64,000 bases of DNA, from contig NZ_CP101153.1 of assembly GCF_024298825.1 (NCBI RefSeq), forward strand, positions 558,001 through 622,000, read 5' to 3'. The notes under the pieces are model-generated. The model ran no database searches. It was given only the letters and a program-made list of their open reading frames with translations, and was not told the DNA's origin. This DNA comes from Haloglomus salinum (GTDB lineage Archaea; Halobacteriota; Halobacteria; Halobacteriales; Haloarculaceae). Of the stretch, positions 17,143 through 26,174 are shown one piece after another; the first letter of the stretch is position 1, and every line of letters begins with the position of its first letter. The position numbers and the translations under genes are program-made.

Positions 17143-17412
17143 TCAGTCCAACCGTTCGACCCCGAGGTCCCCCTCGATGTCGCCCAGCCGCCGGGCCCGG
17201 GCCCGGGCGTCGGCGGGGTCGCTCGCCACGACCACGACCTCGGCGTCGTCCCCGGTGACGCCGTAGGGGGCCGTGCCGTCGGTCTCGAACTGGGTCGCGT
17301 ACGTCCGGACCGTCCCCCGAACGCGGCGCTCCAGCGTCGACAGGTCGCACTCGCCGTTCTCGAACTCGCGGAGCGCGTCCTCGACGTTCCGGAGCGCGGA
17401 GATGCGGTCCAT
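17143..17412 (-). CDS. Conserved-looking small haloarchaeal protein
   Basis: 89 residues from the ATG at 17412 (a GTG nine codons upstream would extend it). An N-terminal helical part (DRISALRNVEDALREFENGECDLSTLERRVRGTVRTYATQF) is followed by a compact alpha/beta end that contains VVVVASDPADARARAR. It is convergent with the hydrolase gene, with only 9 nt between stops. I recognise the look of a single-domain haloarchaeal DUF protein but cannot name it with confidence. No catalytic motif is seen. Confidence 0.6.
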   Translation of the reverse strand: MDRISALRNVEDALREFENGECDLSTLERRVRGTVRTYATQFETDGTAPYGVTGDDAEVVVVASDPADARARARRLGDIEGDLGVERLD

Positions 17413-17506
17413 GGATTCACGTATCGGTGGATGGGCCACTTACCGATTCTGTTCGTCTCGAGAACTGGCGCCCCGCCAGGAGCCGGGAAACTCCGTGGAC
17501 TGCCCC

Positions 17507-18424
17507 TCAGAGTTCGTCGCCACGCCGCCAACCGTCGGGCCACGCAACCTCCGCATCGGGACCCTCGACAGCGTTCTCGCCACCGTCGGCTGCGTCCATC
17601 ATGGTATCTCCACTCTCCTCGGTGGCACCCGTCTCCGCCGGAGCGTCGCGACGGCCGATACACTCGCCCGGCGTCGCGCGTCCCAGCGTCTCCTCGGGGT
17701 CCAGCACGTCCGGGACGGGGACCCCCGGACCGCCGTCCGCCCGTTCCGAACCGTCGGCATCGGCGCCCGAGACAGGACCGGCCGCCAGCCCCGGGACGCC
17801 TTCGGCGACAGCGTGGCTCTCGGGGACCATTATCGGTGGACGGCGCGTGCCGGGGCCAGACTGTGGGAGCGACAGCGACGCGACCGGCACTGCGAGCGAG
17901 GCGTCACAGACACGGATGTCGGGGTCGCCACCGCCGGGCGGTCGGACAGGCGGGAGGCCGGGAGCGTCGGGGAGCTGATTCTCGAGGGCAGGCGCGGCCG
18001 GGAGGCGGTCGCGGACACGAGCGCGCCCAGAGAGGCCACCACGGATGTCACGGACGGTCGGCACCCGGTCCCGCCACGACCGGCCGCTGATGTCGGCGAG
18101 ACTGGGTGGGGCATCACTGCGGGACCGATAGCACTGGACCGACACGACGAGCCCCACCGTGAGGAACGTGACCGAGAGACTCACGAGCCCCCACGCGACG
18201 CTCCGGGGCAGTCCGAGGAGGACGTGCAACTGAGAGAGCGCAGGCGGCCGGACCAGTGCCGGCAACTGCTGTGTGAGTGCCACCAGCCGTTGCCAGCCGC
18301 CCAGTGCGATGGCCAGATAGACCGAGAAGTAGGTGACGACCCCGACGCGCTTCAGCCGGTCGGCGTCGACGATCGACCGGAACGCCTCGAGTCGGCCGGA
18401 GTCGTCACCGAACAGCCGTATCAC
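17507..18424 (-). CDS. Hypothetical two-helix membrane protein with long Pro/Gly-rich tail
   Basis: 305 residues from a GTG at 18424. The first ~30 residues are charged (GDDSGRLEAFRSIVDADRLKRVG), then come two hydrophobic helices (about 31-52 and 80-105). The remaining two thirds are low-complexity, rich in Pro, Gly, Ala and acidic residues, without recognisable domains. The long tail could be an extracytoplasmic or cytosolic disordered region. Other frames are also long here because of high GC, so the gene rests mainly on the membrane helices and on lying clear of annotated neighbours. Its start is uncertain. Confidence 0.45.
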   Translation of the reverse strand: MIRLFGDDSGRLEAFRSIVDADRLKRVGVVTYFSVYLAIALGGWQRLVALTQQLPALVRPPALSQLHVLLGLPRSVAWGLVSLSVTFLTVGLVVSVQCYRSRSDAPPSLADISGRSWRDRVPTVRDIRGGLSGRARVRDRLPAAPALENQLPDAPGLPPVRPPGGGDPDIRVCDASLAVPVASLSLPQSGPGTRRPPIMVPESHAVAEGVPGLAAGPVSGADADGSERADGGPGVPVPDVLDPEETLGRATPGECIGRRDAPAETGATEESGDTMMDAADGGENAVEGPDAEVAWPDGWRRGDEL

Positions 18425-18563
18425 TCGCGTGTCCCCCCCGGGCCCGTGACGCCGCGAGGGGGCGAGAGAGCAGCGGGCGACCGACTCGTGTTCGTCATGG
18501 CCGTGGTCTGGGTGGCGCCGGGCCTTGCTTATGGTCGCCGTAACCGGGGACCGGGCGCGGCGG

Positions 18564-21500
18564 TCACGTCGTCCGGAGGTGCCCCTGCGACGGCTCGTAC
18601 ACCTCACCGCGCTGTTTCAGCTTCTCGATCTCGTGCTCGGCCTTGTCGCGGTCGGTCCCGTTCTCGACGGCCATCTCCAGCACCTCGTCGTACGGGGCCC
18701 CCTCCTCGTACTCGTCCTCGAGCTCCTGGATGATGGCCTTCAGGCCCTTGATGCGGTCGCGCTGGCTCTTCGAGTGGCCCGCCTCGATCATGTCCGCGTC
18801 GAACTCGTTGGTCTCGGGGTCCATCCCCACGTCCTCCAGCGACTTGCGGACGATGTCGATGACGCGGTCGGCGTCCTGCTGCTCGACGGTGTCAGAGAGC
18901 CGGACCCGGGCGCTCGCCTCCGCGAGCCGCACCAGCGCCTCCAGCTTCCGGGCCGTGACGGGCACGGGCGCGTCCTCCCCCTCGCCATGCGAGCGCAGGT
19001 CCACGTAGAACTCCTCGATGGCGCTCCGGGCCTCGTCGGTCATCGTCGGGTAGCAGGAGCGCTTCGCGTGCGCGACGTACTTGCGGAGGAGGTCTGCGTC
19101 GATGGCCGGCTCCACGTCCTCGGTCGCGGCCTGTAGCTGCTCCTCCGAGACGTTCGAGGTCGGCACGTTGTTGCGGTGGGTGTTCAGCTCCCCCGCGTAG
19201 TTCGTCTCGATGATGTGCCGGGCCAGCTTGCGGTCCTCCTCCTCGTTGGGCTTGTCCGTGATGGTGAAGATGAGGTCGAACCGGGAGATGAGCGCCGGCT
19301 CCAGGTCGATCTGCTCGGAGATGGACTCGTACTCGTCGAAGCGACCGTACTTGGGGTTCGCGGCGCCGAGCAGCGAGCAGCGAGACTTGAGAGTGGCATT
19401 TATTCCAGCCTTGGCTACGCTAATAGATTGCTGCTCTAGCGCCTCGTGCATGGCTGAACGGTCACCGGCGTCCATCTTGTCCAGCTCGTCGATGGCCGCG
19501 ATACCCTTGTCCGCAAGGACGAGTGCGCCAGCTTCGAGGGACCACTGATCACCTTCGCCGAAGTCGTCTCTCACCGCTGTTGCTGTTAAACCTGCCGCAG
19601 AACTCCCTTTCCCTGAAGTATAAACCGAACGTGGTGCGATATTCTTGACATACTGGAGGAGTTGTGAGTTGTGTGAGACGACCCCGTTCGAGAGGTAGTT
19701 GTGTGTCCCCTCAACTTCGAGGTCATACACCCACTCCTCGGCTGGCTCTACGGCGTTGATCGACTCGATACGGTCCCAAGAGAGGTCGTCACTCGCCAGC
19801 GCGGAGAGCGCTCCCAGTTCTGCTTCGATATCGGTACCACCATCGGCGACGGCAGCAGCCCCCTCGGCAGACTCGAAGGAATCCAGAACAGTTCGTAGGC
19901 TCGCTCTGCTCGGATTCCGGTCACCACGCTCGTAATGCTGGTAGGTCGACCGAGGGAGCCCACAATCGGCCTGTGTGAGTCCCAGCCCCTCTCGAACGCT
20001 CCGGAGTCGTTCACCTGCGACAGGAACGACGTCACGATTGGGGTTCGACGAGCCGCCAGTCATCTCCTCTGCGGCAGCACGCTTGCGGCCGGTGACGAAG
20101 CCGATCTGGGACACGTAACGGTCGAAATCGTCACCGCTGATACGAAGCCGGTAGCTCCCGTTCTCACGCCCATGGAGTTGCGATTCGATGCCGAACGAGA
20201 GCAGCAGGCTGCGAACGTCCTCCAGTAGCGAACGACTCATCGAGGCGGTGACCACCGACCGCTGCTTCGGTGAGATGGTCCCCTCGCCATCGATGTAGGC
20301 ACGGAGGAAGGCTCGGGTTACTGGGCTCGTCGCTCGGTGGATCGGTTCCGGGACTCGCTGTTCAGCGGAGTTCTTGAGCAGAGCCGGTTCGAGTCCCCCC
20401 AAGAAACTCACCAGTTCGCTGGACGAGCAAACGATTTCGTTCGCATCCTTGCCCTTGTGGGGGGTTCGTTCGGTGGGATTGAGGCCGAGTCGTTCGAGCG
20501 CCTGCCGAACATCATCGAGGATCTCCCGGTCGTTGTTCGTGACGTACAGCGTTCCACTTCCTGAATCGTGGTCCTGTATGTGTCCTTCTGCAACGATGTA
20601 GCCAAGAAGCCGTGCAAACCACGGTTGCAGTTCTTCCGGCGGGTCGAGTCTGACAGCGTTGTTCGCTCGCGACCGGCGGTAGGAGACATCCAGTTCGTCG
20701 TGTCCCGCGGTTTCGAGGGAAGCGGGAGTCGCGACGAACTCTCCTTCGGTTAGGTCGTCGGCGATAACGGCCTCGACATTCCCGTCCTGGGCGACGAACA
20801 GCGGGTGTGACGGCGTCACCGTCAGTTCTCGACCGCTCTCGGTCGTGAGCTCGTACATCCGCTCTGGTGCCTCCCGCTTCCAGACCTTCGTTGCCCGCCG
20901 TGTCCCCAGAGAACCATCGGGGGCCATCGACGGTACCTCCATATCGACATCGTCCCAGACCCCGTCATCGACCGGCTTCGGATCGTCGAGGTTCGACTCC
21001 ACGAGGTCCCGAATCCGAGGCTCGGAGCCGTCCGAGAGAGTCACTCTCGTATCGCCGTCGAGGCACTTACCCGTACCCGGATCGCCTATCAGGAGCATAT
21101 GCAGGTCACCCCGAATCCGCGAATTGTCGGGGAGTCGCTTCGTCACGCCGGAGAACAGCTGGAAAATGATGGCCTTCTTGTGGGTCTCGTAGCCCCAGAT
21201 GGAGGGCGCCATCGACGCGACCATCTTCTCGTAGATGTCGGGGTCGTTGGAGAGTCCGATGATCTCCTGTTTGTCCTCCTCGGTGATGTCCATCTCCTCG
21301 AACTCCTCGTCCTCGACCTCGACGGAGACGCCCTGCATGTACTTCTCGAACATCAGGGACTTCTCCTGCTGGTTGCCCTGCTGTTCGAGCCGGAGGATAC
21401 CCGTGACCCGAACGTGGTCGCCCGCCGTGACCTCGCCGGTGATGTCGTCCTCGATGTTGACGTCGATGGCCTCGGGCGTCTGCCCGCCGCGCAGGCCCTC

Positions 21501-22055
21501 GGGCGACTCCTGGACCCGCAGTGTCTGGGCGTCGACGAATTCGGACTGCTCGAAGTTGATGTTGAACGGCCCCTGTCGTTCGCAGCCCTCGCACTGGTGG
21601 GGTTCGGTGAAACCCGAGTGCTGCGGGATGTACGAGAGGGTACCGCAGCGCTGGCACTCGAAGGCCGCCTCGCGCAGCTTCGGGCGGACGCTCGTGGCCT
21701 TGTTGACGGTGCCCTGGACGGCGATGAGGTTCCCGTGGTGGCGCTCACGGATGTCGCGGATACCCGTCGAGTCCCCGAGGTTGGTCATCCGGACGTGGGC
21801 GTTTCCCAGCTTCACGTCCGCCGGCAGGTCGTAGAGCCGGAGCGCCTCCTCGGCGTAGTCCTGCATCTGGCCGGGCTGGGCGACGTAGTCCTCGGCCATG
21901 TCGCGGTCGAACCGGTAGAGGTCCTGCCAGTCGATGTAGAGCGACTTCCGGTCGTTGGGGTAGGCCTGGGCCAGCTGGCCGATGTCGTCGGCGCAGTAGG
22001 TCCGGTAGAACTCCAGGAACCGGTCGATGATTTCGGTGTTGTCCGGGCGGTCCAT
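18564..22055 (-). CDS. mcm: MCM replicative DNA helicase precursor interrupted by an intein
   Basis: 1163 codons; removing the 466-residue intein leaves a 697-residue MCM of normal archaeal length. The N-terminal domain includes a zinc motif (CQRCG and CEGC, residues 134-158). The AAA+ core has Walker A GDPGTGK (324-330), split from the following Ser by the intein, then Walker B IAAIDELDKM and the arginine-finger-side SRFDL. A winged-helix end follows. It unwinds duplex DNA ahead of the replication fork as a hexamer. The ATG at 22055 begins MDRPDNTEIIDRFLEF. It is divergent from ligA with 158 nt between starts. Extein codons beside the intein are unusually AT-ending (see findings). Confidence 0.95.
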   Translation of the reverse strand: MDRPDNTEIIDRFLEFYRTYCADDIGQLAQAYPNDRKSLYIDWQDLYRFDRDMAEDYVAQPGQMQDYAEEALRLYDLPADVKLGNAHVRMTNLGDSTGIRDIRERHHGNLIAVQGTVNKATSVRPKLREAAFECQRCGTLSYIPQHSGFTEPHQCEGCERQGPFNINFEQSEFVDAQTLRVQESPEGLRGGQTPEAIDVNIEDDITGEVTAGDHVRVTGILRLEQQGNQQEKSLMFEKYMQGVSVEVEDEEFEEMDITEEDKQEIIGLSNDPDIYEKMVASMAPSIWGYETHKKAIIFQLFSGVTKRLPDNSRIRGDLHMLLIGDPGTGKCLDGDTRVTLSDGSEPRIRDLVESNLDDPKPVDDGVWDDVDMEVPSMAPDGSLGTRRATKVWKREAPERMYELTTESGRELTVTPSHPLFVAQDGNVEAVIADDLTEGEFVATPASLETAGHDELDVSYRRSRANNAVRLDPPEELQPWFARLLGYIVAEGHIQDHDSGSGTLYVTNNDREILDDVRQALERLGLNPTERTPHKGKDANEIVCSSSELVSFLGGLEPALLKNSAEQRVPEPIHRATSPVTRAFLRAYIDGEGTISPKQRSVVTASMSRSLLEDVRSLLLSFGIESQLHGRENGSYRLRISGDDFDRYVSQIGFVTGRKRAAAEEMTGGSSNPNRDVVPVAGERLRSVREGLGLTQADCGLPRSTYQHYERGDRNPSRASLRTVLDSFESAEGAAAVADGGTDIEAELGALSALASDDLSWDRIESINAVEPAEEWVYDLEVEGTHNYLSNGVVSHNSQLLQYVKNIAPRSVYTSGKGSSAAGLTATAVRDDFGEGDQWSLEAGALVLADKGIAAIDELDKMDAGDRSAMHEALEQQSISVAKAGINATLKSRCSLLGAANPKYGRFDEYESISEQIDLEPALISRFDLIFTITDKPNEEEDRKLARHIIETNYAGELNTHRNNVPTSNVSEEQLQAATEDVEPAIDADLLRKYVAHAKRSCYPTMTDEARSAIEEFYVDLRSHGEGEDAPVPVTARKLEALVRLAEASARVRLSDTVEQQDADRVIDIVRKSLEDVGMDPETNEFDADMIEAGHSKSQRDRIKGLKAIIQELEDEYEEGAPYDEVLEMAVENGTDRDKAEHEIEKLKQRGEVYEPSQGHLRTT
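19668..21065 (-). mobile_element. Intein with LAGLIDADG endonuclease in the MCM Walker A motif
   Basis: 466 residues inserted between Lys330 and the Ser that completes GDPGTGKS. It begins CLDGDTRVTL (block A, nucleophilic Cys1), has block B with TPSHPLF, two LAGLIDADG-type motifs (LLGYIVAEG at ~153-161 and FLRAYIDGEG at ~253-262) with acidic residues in place, and ends with VYDLEVEGTHNYLSNGVVSHN before the +1 Ser. Splicing residues and endonuclease motifs look intact, so it is probably active. Between the endonuclease and the C-terminal splicing block is a Cro/C1-like HTH (LRSVREGLGLTQADCGL to about residue 397), possibly for target recognition. Confidence 0.93.
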
Positions 22056-22213
22056 CGGATTAGGGTGGGTTGTGCGCCACCGGGTAAGAAGTTTCGCGAT
22101 GCAGGGCGGAAGTGGTCGCGGGGAGTCACAGTCGAGCGGTTTCGCCGAACGGCCGTCGAGCGTGGATTCCGGTGAGCCGGGCTTTTTGCCGGGGGGAATC
22201 GTAGCAGCGTCCA

Positions 22214-24307
22214 ATGAGCGACGCCGCGCAGGCAGCCGACGACAATCCCTACCTCCGGGACCCACCGACCGACTTCGAGCCGGTCGACGACCTCGACCAG
22301 GAGACAGCGGTCGAGCAGGCCCGGCGACTCCGCGAGGCCATCCGCTTCCACGACCAGCGCTACTACGTCGAGGCCGACCCCGCTATCGACGACCGGACGT
22401 ACGACCAGTTGTTCGACCGGCTGGAGGCACTCGAGGCCGCGTTCGACCTCGATGCGACGAACTCGCCGACGAATCGCATCGGGGGAGAGCCGCTGGACGA
22501 ACTGGAGACCGTCGAGCACGTCGCGCCGATGCTCTCCATCGCCTCCTCGGGCGACCCCGACGAGGTCCGGGAGTTCGACCGCCGAGTCCGGGACCGACTG
22601 GCCGACGCGGATATCGAAGCCGAGGTGACCTACGTCTGCGAGCCGAAGTTCGACGGCATCTCCGTCGAACTCGTCTACGAGGACGGCAACCTCGAACGCG
22701 CGGCGACGCGCGGCGACGGGTACGAGGGGGATGATATCACCGCCAACATCCGGACCGTCGGCTCCATCCCGCAGCGGCTGCGTGGCGACCCGCCGGAGTA
22801 CCTGGCCGTCCGGGGGGAGCTGTTCATGCCGCGCGGCCCGTTCTCGGCGTACAACTCCGAGCGGGTCGCCGAGGGGAAGGAGCCGTTCGCGAACCCGCGG
22901 AACGCCGTCGCGGGGACGGTCCGGCAGCTCGACCCGTCGACCGTCGCCGAGCGGCCACTGGACTGCTTCTTCTTCGACGTCCTCGAGTCGAGTGCCGACT
23001 TCGAGACCCACACCGAGCAGGTCCGTCAGCTCCCGGAGTGGGGGCTGAAGACGAGCGCGAAGGTCGAGCAGGTCGACACCATCGAGGACGCGCTGGACTA
23101 CCGCGACCGGCTGCTCGCCGAGCGCGACGACCTCTCCTACGAGGTCGACGGGACCGTCATCAAACTCGACGACCGCGCGGCGTGCGAGGCGCTGGGGGCC
23201 ACGTCGCGGGCGCCGCGCTGGGCGTTCGCCTACAAGTTCCCCGCACGGACCGAGGAGACGACCGTCCGTCAGATCGCCGTGCAGGTCGGTCGGACGGGGC
23301 GACTGACGCCGGTCGCGATGCTCGACCCCGTCGAGGTCGGTGGCGTCACCGTCTCGCGAGCGACCCTCCACAACCCCGACCAGATCGCCGACCTCGGCGT
23401 CGATGTGGGCGACCGCGTCCGCATCCAGCGTGCGGGTGACGTCATCCCGTACGTCGAGGAGGTGACGGAGTCCTCGTCGGCAGGGCACTTCGAGTTCCCC
23501 GACCACTGTCCCGCGTGTGACAGCGCCGTCGAGCGCGACGGCCCGAACGCGTTCTGCACCGGTGGGCTGGCCTGTCCGGCACAGCTCCAGCGTGCGGTCC
23601 AGCACTACGCCGCCCGAGCCGGGCTGGACATCGAGGGGCTCGGCGAGAAGATGGTCGCGCAGCTCATCGAGGAGGGACTCGTCGAGGGCATCCCGGACCT
23701 GTACGACCTCACGGTCGAGGAACTGGCCGAGCTGGAGGGGTGGGGCGAGACGAGCGCCGAGAACCTCGTCACGGAACTGGAGGCCGCGACGGAGCCGCCG
23801 CTGGCCGACTTCCTCGCCGCCATCGGCGTCCCGGAGGTCGGCAAGACCACGGCCACGAACCTCGCGCGCCACTTCGGCACGCTCGACGCGGTGATAGACG
23901 CTTCCGAGGAGGAACTCGAGGCCGTCGACGACGTGGGCCCCATCGTCGCCGAGGAGATCTACGAGTTCTTCCGGAGCGAGCGGAACCGCGCGGTGGTCGA
24001 CGCCCTCCGCGATCGCGGCGTCGAGCCACAGGAAGCCGAGACCGAGACCGGGGACGAACTCGACGGCCTCACATTCGTGTTCACTGGCTCGCTCGATGGC
24101 TACACCAGAGGCGAGGCTCAGGACCTCGTCGAGCGCCACGGCGGCAACGCCACCAGCAGCGTCTCCGGGAACACGGACTACCTCGTGGCCGGCTCGAATC
24201 CGGGTGCCAGCAAGCAGGACGACGCCGCGGCCAACGACGTCCCAATCGTCGACCAGGAGCGGTTCGAGGAACTCCTCGCCGAGCACAGTGTCGAGATGGA
24301 GGAGTGA
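22214..24307 (+). CDS. ligA: NAD+-dependent DNA ligase
   Basis: 697 residues, the usual LigA size. It seals nicks with NAD+ as adenylate donor, a bacterial-type enzyme found in haloarchaea beside the ATP-dependent ligase. The adenylation lysine is Lys145 in CEPKFDGIS (KxDG). The Ia domain that binds NMN is at 1-80, the OB fold follows the adenylation domain, and a four-Cys zinc finger is visible (CPAC ... C ... C in the DHCPACDSAV-ERDGPNAFC region). Helix-hairpin-helix repeats follow (EGWGETSAENL, PEVGKTTATNL, DDVGPIVAEEI), and a C-terminal BRCT starts near residue 617 (DGLTFVFTGSLDGYTRG). Intact. Confidence 0.95.
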   Translation: MSDAAQAADDNPYLRDPPTDFEPVDDLDQETAVEQARRLREAIRFHDQRYYVEADPAIDDRTYDQLFDRLEALEAAFDLDATNSPTNRIGGEPLDELETVEHVAPMLSIASSGDPDEVREFDRRVRDRLADADIEAEVTYVCEPKFDGISVELVYEDGNLERAATRGDGYEGDDITANIRTVGSIPQRLRGDPPEYLAVRGELFMPRGPFSAYNSERVAEGKEPFANPRNAVAGTVRQLDPSTVAERPLDCFFFDVLESSADFETHTEQVRQLPEWGLKTSAKVEQVDTIEDALDYRDRLLAERDDLSYEVDGTVIKLDDRAACEALGATSRAPRWAFAYKFPARTEETTVRQIAVQVGRTGRLTPVAMLDPVEVGGVTVSRATLHNPDQIADLGVDVGDRVRIQRAGDVIPYVEEVTESSSAGHFEFPDHCPACDSAVERDGPNAFCTGGLACPAQLQRAVQHYAARAGLDIEGLGEKMVAQLIEEGLVEGIPDLYDLTVEELAELEGWGETSAENLVTELEAATEPPLADFLAAIGVPEVGKTTATNLARHFGTLDAVIDASEEELEAVDDVGPIVAEEIYEFFRSERNRAVVDALRDRGVEPQEAETETGDELDGLTFVFTGSLDGYTRGEAQDLVERHGGNATSSVSGNTDYLVAGSNPGASKQDDAAANDVPIVDQERFEELLAEHSVEMEE

Positions 24308-24431
24308 CTCGGAGGGGGCGAACAGGCAGGTCCTCCGGCACGCGAGGCGACGGACCGCACGCTTTCCGCGGCCCGGTCGATTCCGGCCCGCGCTCGGGGC
24401 TCGCGCCCCATCTGCCCGCCTCGCGATGGCA

Positions 24432-24475
24432 CGTCAGGTCACGGGGCGTCTGGTCGCATTCTCGTACTTGAACCT
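24432..24475 (-). repeat. 44-bp block shared in inverted orientation with 45361-45404
   Basis: Read on the minus strand, this block matches 41 of 44 bases of 45361-45404 on the plus strand. In the same frame both read RFKY(E/D)xATRRPVT followed by a stop, so they look like the same 3' gene end or terminal sequence left at two sites. The DNA next to it (24476-24600) is AT-richer than the surroundings. No intact gene is attached. The rest of 24308-24431 contains nothing I can identify. Confidence 0.6.
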
Positions 24476-24617
24476 GAGGTCGGGGAGGAATTCGTAGCAG
24501 ACAACAAACCCGATACGATTCGAGTTCAGATACAATACTCGACGTAGCACCTCAGGCCACCATATATCATAGCATATGGGAATCGATTGAGTATGTCTCT
24601 GCATCCGCGCGAGCGCA

Positions 24618-24744
24618 GCGAGCGCGGTTCTCCGGCCGGAGCGCGCGAAGCGCGCGGAGGCCGGCTTTTTTGGTGCAGATTTTTTGCGCGAGTGGTGCCG
24701 CAGGCGCGGCGAAGCCGCGCCGAGGACACCCGAGCGCAAAAAAA
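24618..24744. terminator. Bidirectional hairpin and oligo-T terminator block
   Basis: On the plus strand, a hairpin with outer arms CCGGCC/GGCCGG and inner arms GCGCGC-GAA-GCGCGC (24632-24664) is followed by T6, then by another T6 about ten bases later. A second perfect hairpin, GGCGCGGC-GAA-GCCGCGCC (24703-24721), follows. On the minus strand a T7 run (24738-24744) lies directly after the stop codon of the gene at 24751. Archaeal transcription stops at oligo-T tracts, so the block can end transcripts of ligA from the left and of the DUF5789-like gene from the right. Confidence 0.55.
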
Positions 24745-24750
24745 GGTGCG

Positions 24751-25038
24751 TTAGAAGGAAACCTGCTCGTGCCCGCTCTCGCCCAGTCCGGGGGCATCGC
24801 GGTCCGAGTAGCCGACGCGACCGACGGCCTCCTCCGAGAGCGCGGAGTAGGCGGTGAGACGGACCTCCTCGGCGTCGTCGAACGTCTGCTCGCCCAGCAG
24901 CGCGATGAGTTCGCCGAAGGTCTCGGTCCCGTCGACCGTCTCCAGCTCCAGTTCCCCGTACGCCTCGACCAGTTCCTCGGTCGTCGCGGGGTAGGAGTGG
25001 GCGTCGATCTTCTCGTCCACGTCGTTCATGAAGCGCAT
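24751..25038 (-). CDS. Small acidic haloarchaeal protein (DUF5789-like)
   Basis: 95 residues, strongly acidic. The segment KIDAHSYPATTEELVEAYGELELETVDGTETFGELIALLG resembles the uncharacterised haloarchaeal DUF5789 family, in which a YPxTxxELxxxYG core is typical (assignment from memory). Two in-frame ATGs (25038 and 25029) are possible starts. It is divergent from the PHP gene and followed by an oligo-T terminator. No catalytic site is visible; the function is unknown. Confidence 0.7.
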   Translation of the reverse strand: MRFMNDVDEKIDAHSYPATTEELVEAYGELELETVDGTETFGELIALLGEQTFDDAEEVRLTAYSALSEEAVGRVGYSDRDAPGLGESGHEQVSF

Positions 25039-25191
25039 CGTACCTGCACTCTACTCCGAGACCTTCATAAATGTTCTCTACAAACGACTCCAGCAATCTA
25101 CAAGGAAGATAATGATATACTAGGCCACGGCGTGCGTGAACACTACTCATGCCAGGCAGGGACTTTTGCGTCGCCCCACCGGACCTGTCGT

Positions 25192-25971
25192 ATGGTCGTC
25201 GCGGACCTCCACACGCACACGACGAACTCGGACGGGGAGATGACGCTGGCCGAGGTACCGGCAGCCGCTCGTCGGGCCGGCGTCGAGGTGGTCGCGGTGA
25301 CGGACCACGACCGACTCCACCCCGGACTGGACGCCTCCGTAACCGAGCGCGACGGCGTGACCGTCGTCCACGGCATCGAGCTCCGGGTCGAGAGTCCCGC
25401 GGGGCGCGTCGACCTGCTCGGGTACGGGGTCCGCGAGACGCCGGCGCTGGCCGACCTCGTCGACCACCTCCAGCGGGACCGGGTCGAGCGCGGCCGGGCG
25501 ATGGTCGAGCGGGTCGAGAACCACCTCGATATCGACCTCGACGTGACCGTCGAGCCGGGCTTCGGCCGGCCGGACGTCGCCAGGGCCGTCGCCGCAGCCA
25601 CGGAGTACGAGTTCGGCGAGGTGTTCGACGACCTCATCGGCGAGGACCAACCCTGCTACGTCGCGCGCGACATCCCGACGTTCGAGGCCGGCCGGGAGGT
25701 ACTGGCCGGGGCCTGCGCGCTGGTCGGCCTCGCACACCCGTTCCGGTACGAGGACCCCGCAGCCGCACTCGAGCTGACGGCGGCCCTCGACGCGGTAGAG
25801 CGGTACTACCCCTACGGATTCGACCCGGAGGTTTCTGCCGTGGAGGCGGCGATGGACGCGAACGACCTGCTGGCGACCGGCGGCAGCGACGCGCACGACC
25901 ACCAGTTCGGCCGAGCCGGGCTGGAGCGGTCGGAGTGGGAACGGGTTCGGGTCCGGTTGCCGGACCCGTAG
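25192..25971 (+). CDS. PHP-domain phosphoesterase (TrpH / nucleoside bisphosphatase type)
   Basis: 259 residues. The PHP metal motifs are complete: DLHTHTTNSDG (first), AVTDHD (second), HGIEL (third), LAHPFRY (fourth) and GSDAHD (fifth). Enzymes of this TrpH-like class hydrolyse phosphate esters such as 3',5'-nucleoside bisphosphates, or take part in tRNA/NAD-related phosphate chemistry; which applies is unknown. The ATG at 25192 starts directly at MVVADLHTH, the expected N terminus. The next gene begins 32 nt downstream on the same strand and may be co-transcribed. Confidence 0.85.
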   Translation: MVVADLHTHTTNSDGEMTLAEVPAAARRAGVEVVAVTDHDRLHPGLDASVTERDGVTVVHGIELRVESPAGRVDLLGYGVRETPALADLVDHLQRDRVERGRAMVERVENHLDIDLDVTVEPGFGRPDVARAVAAATEYEFGEVFDDLIGEDQPCYVARDIPTFEAGREVLAGACALVGLAHPFRYEDPAAALELTAALDAVERYYPYGFDPEVSAVEAAMDANDLLATGGSDAHDHQFGRAGLERSEWERVRVRLPDP

Positions 25972-26003
25972 CACTGAAACGGACAGCCACCGCAGTGTCG
26001 AGT

Positions 26004-26162
26004 ATGCAGTGCCACTACTGCGACGAGGACGCCGCTCTCGCCGTCGAGAAAGACGGCATCAAGGTCGGGCTCTGCGAGGACCACTTCCAGGAACGCCTGG
26101 AGGAGCTCTCCGAGTCCGGCTTCCTGGAGGATATCCAGGAGGACCTCGATATCGACCGATGA
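26004..26162 (+). CDS. Zinc-finger micro-protein (DUF6757-like)
   Basis: 52 residues beginning MQCHYCDEDAALAVEKDGIKVGLCEDHF. A CxxC pair at residues 3-6 and a later C-x2-H (CEDH) form a likely zinc site, followed by an acidic helix. I believe the family is DUF6757. It starts 32 nt after the PHP gene. Small single-domain zinc-finger proteins are numerous in haloarchaea and some affect stress survival or biofilm; this one has no known role. Confidence 0.75.
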   Translation: MQCHYCDEDAALAVEKDGIKVGLCEDHFQERLEELSESGFLEDIQEDLDIDR

Positions 26163-26174
26163 GGACCGTCGCGG

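Noticed and set aside
24308-24431. tRNA-like GGTCGATTCC string downstream of ligA
   Set aside because: No cloverleaf can be drawn; the surroundings are GC-rich without matching stems.
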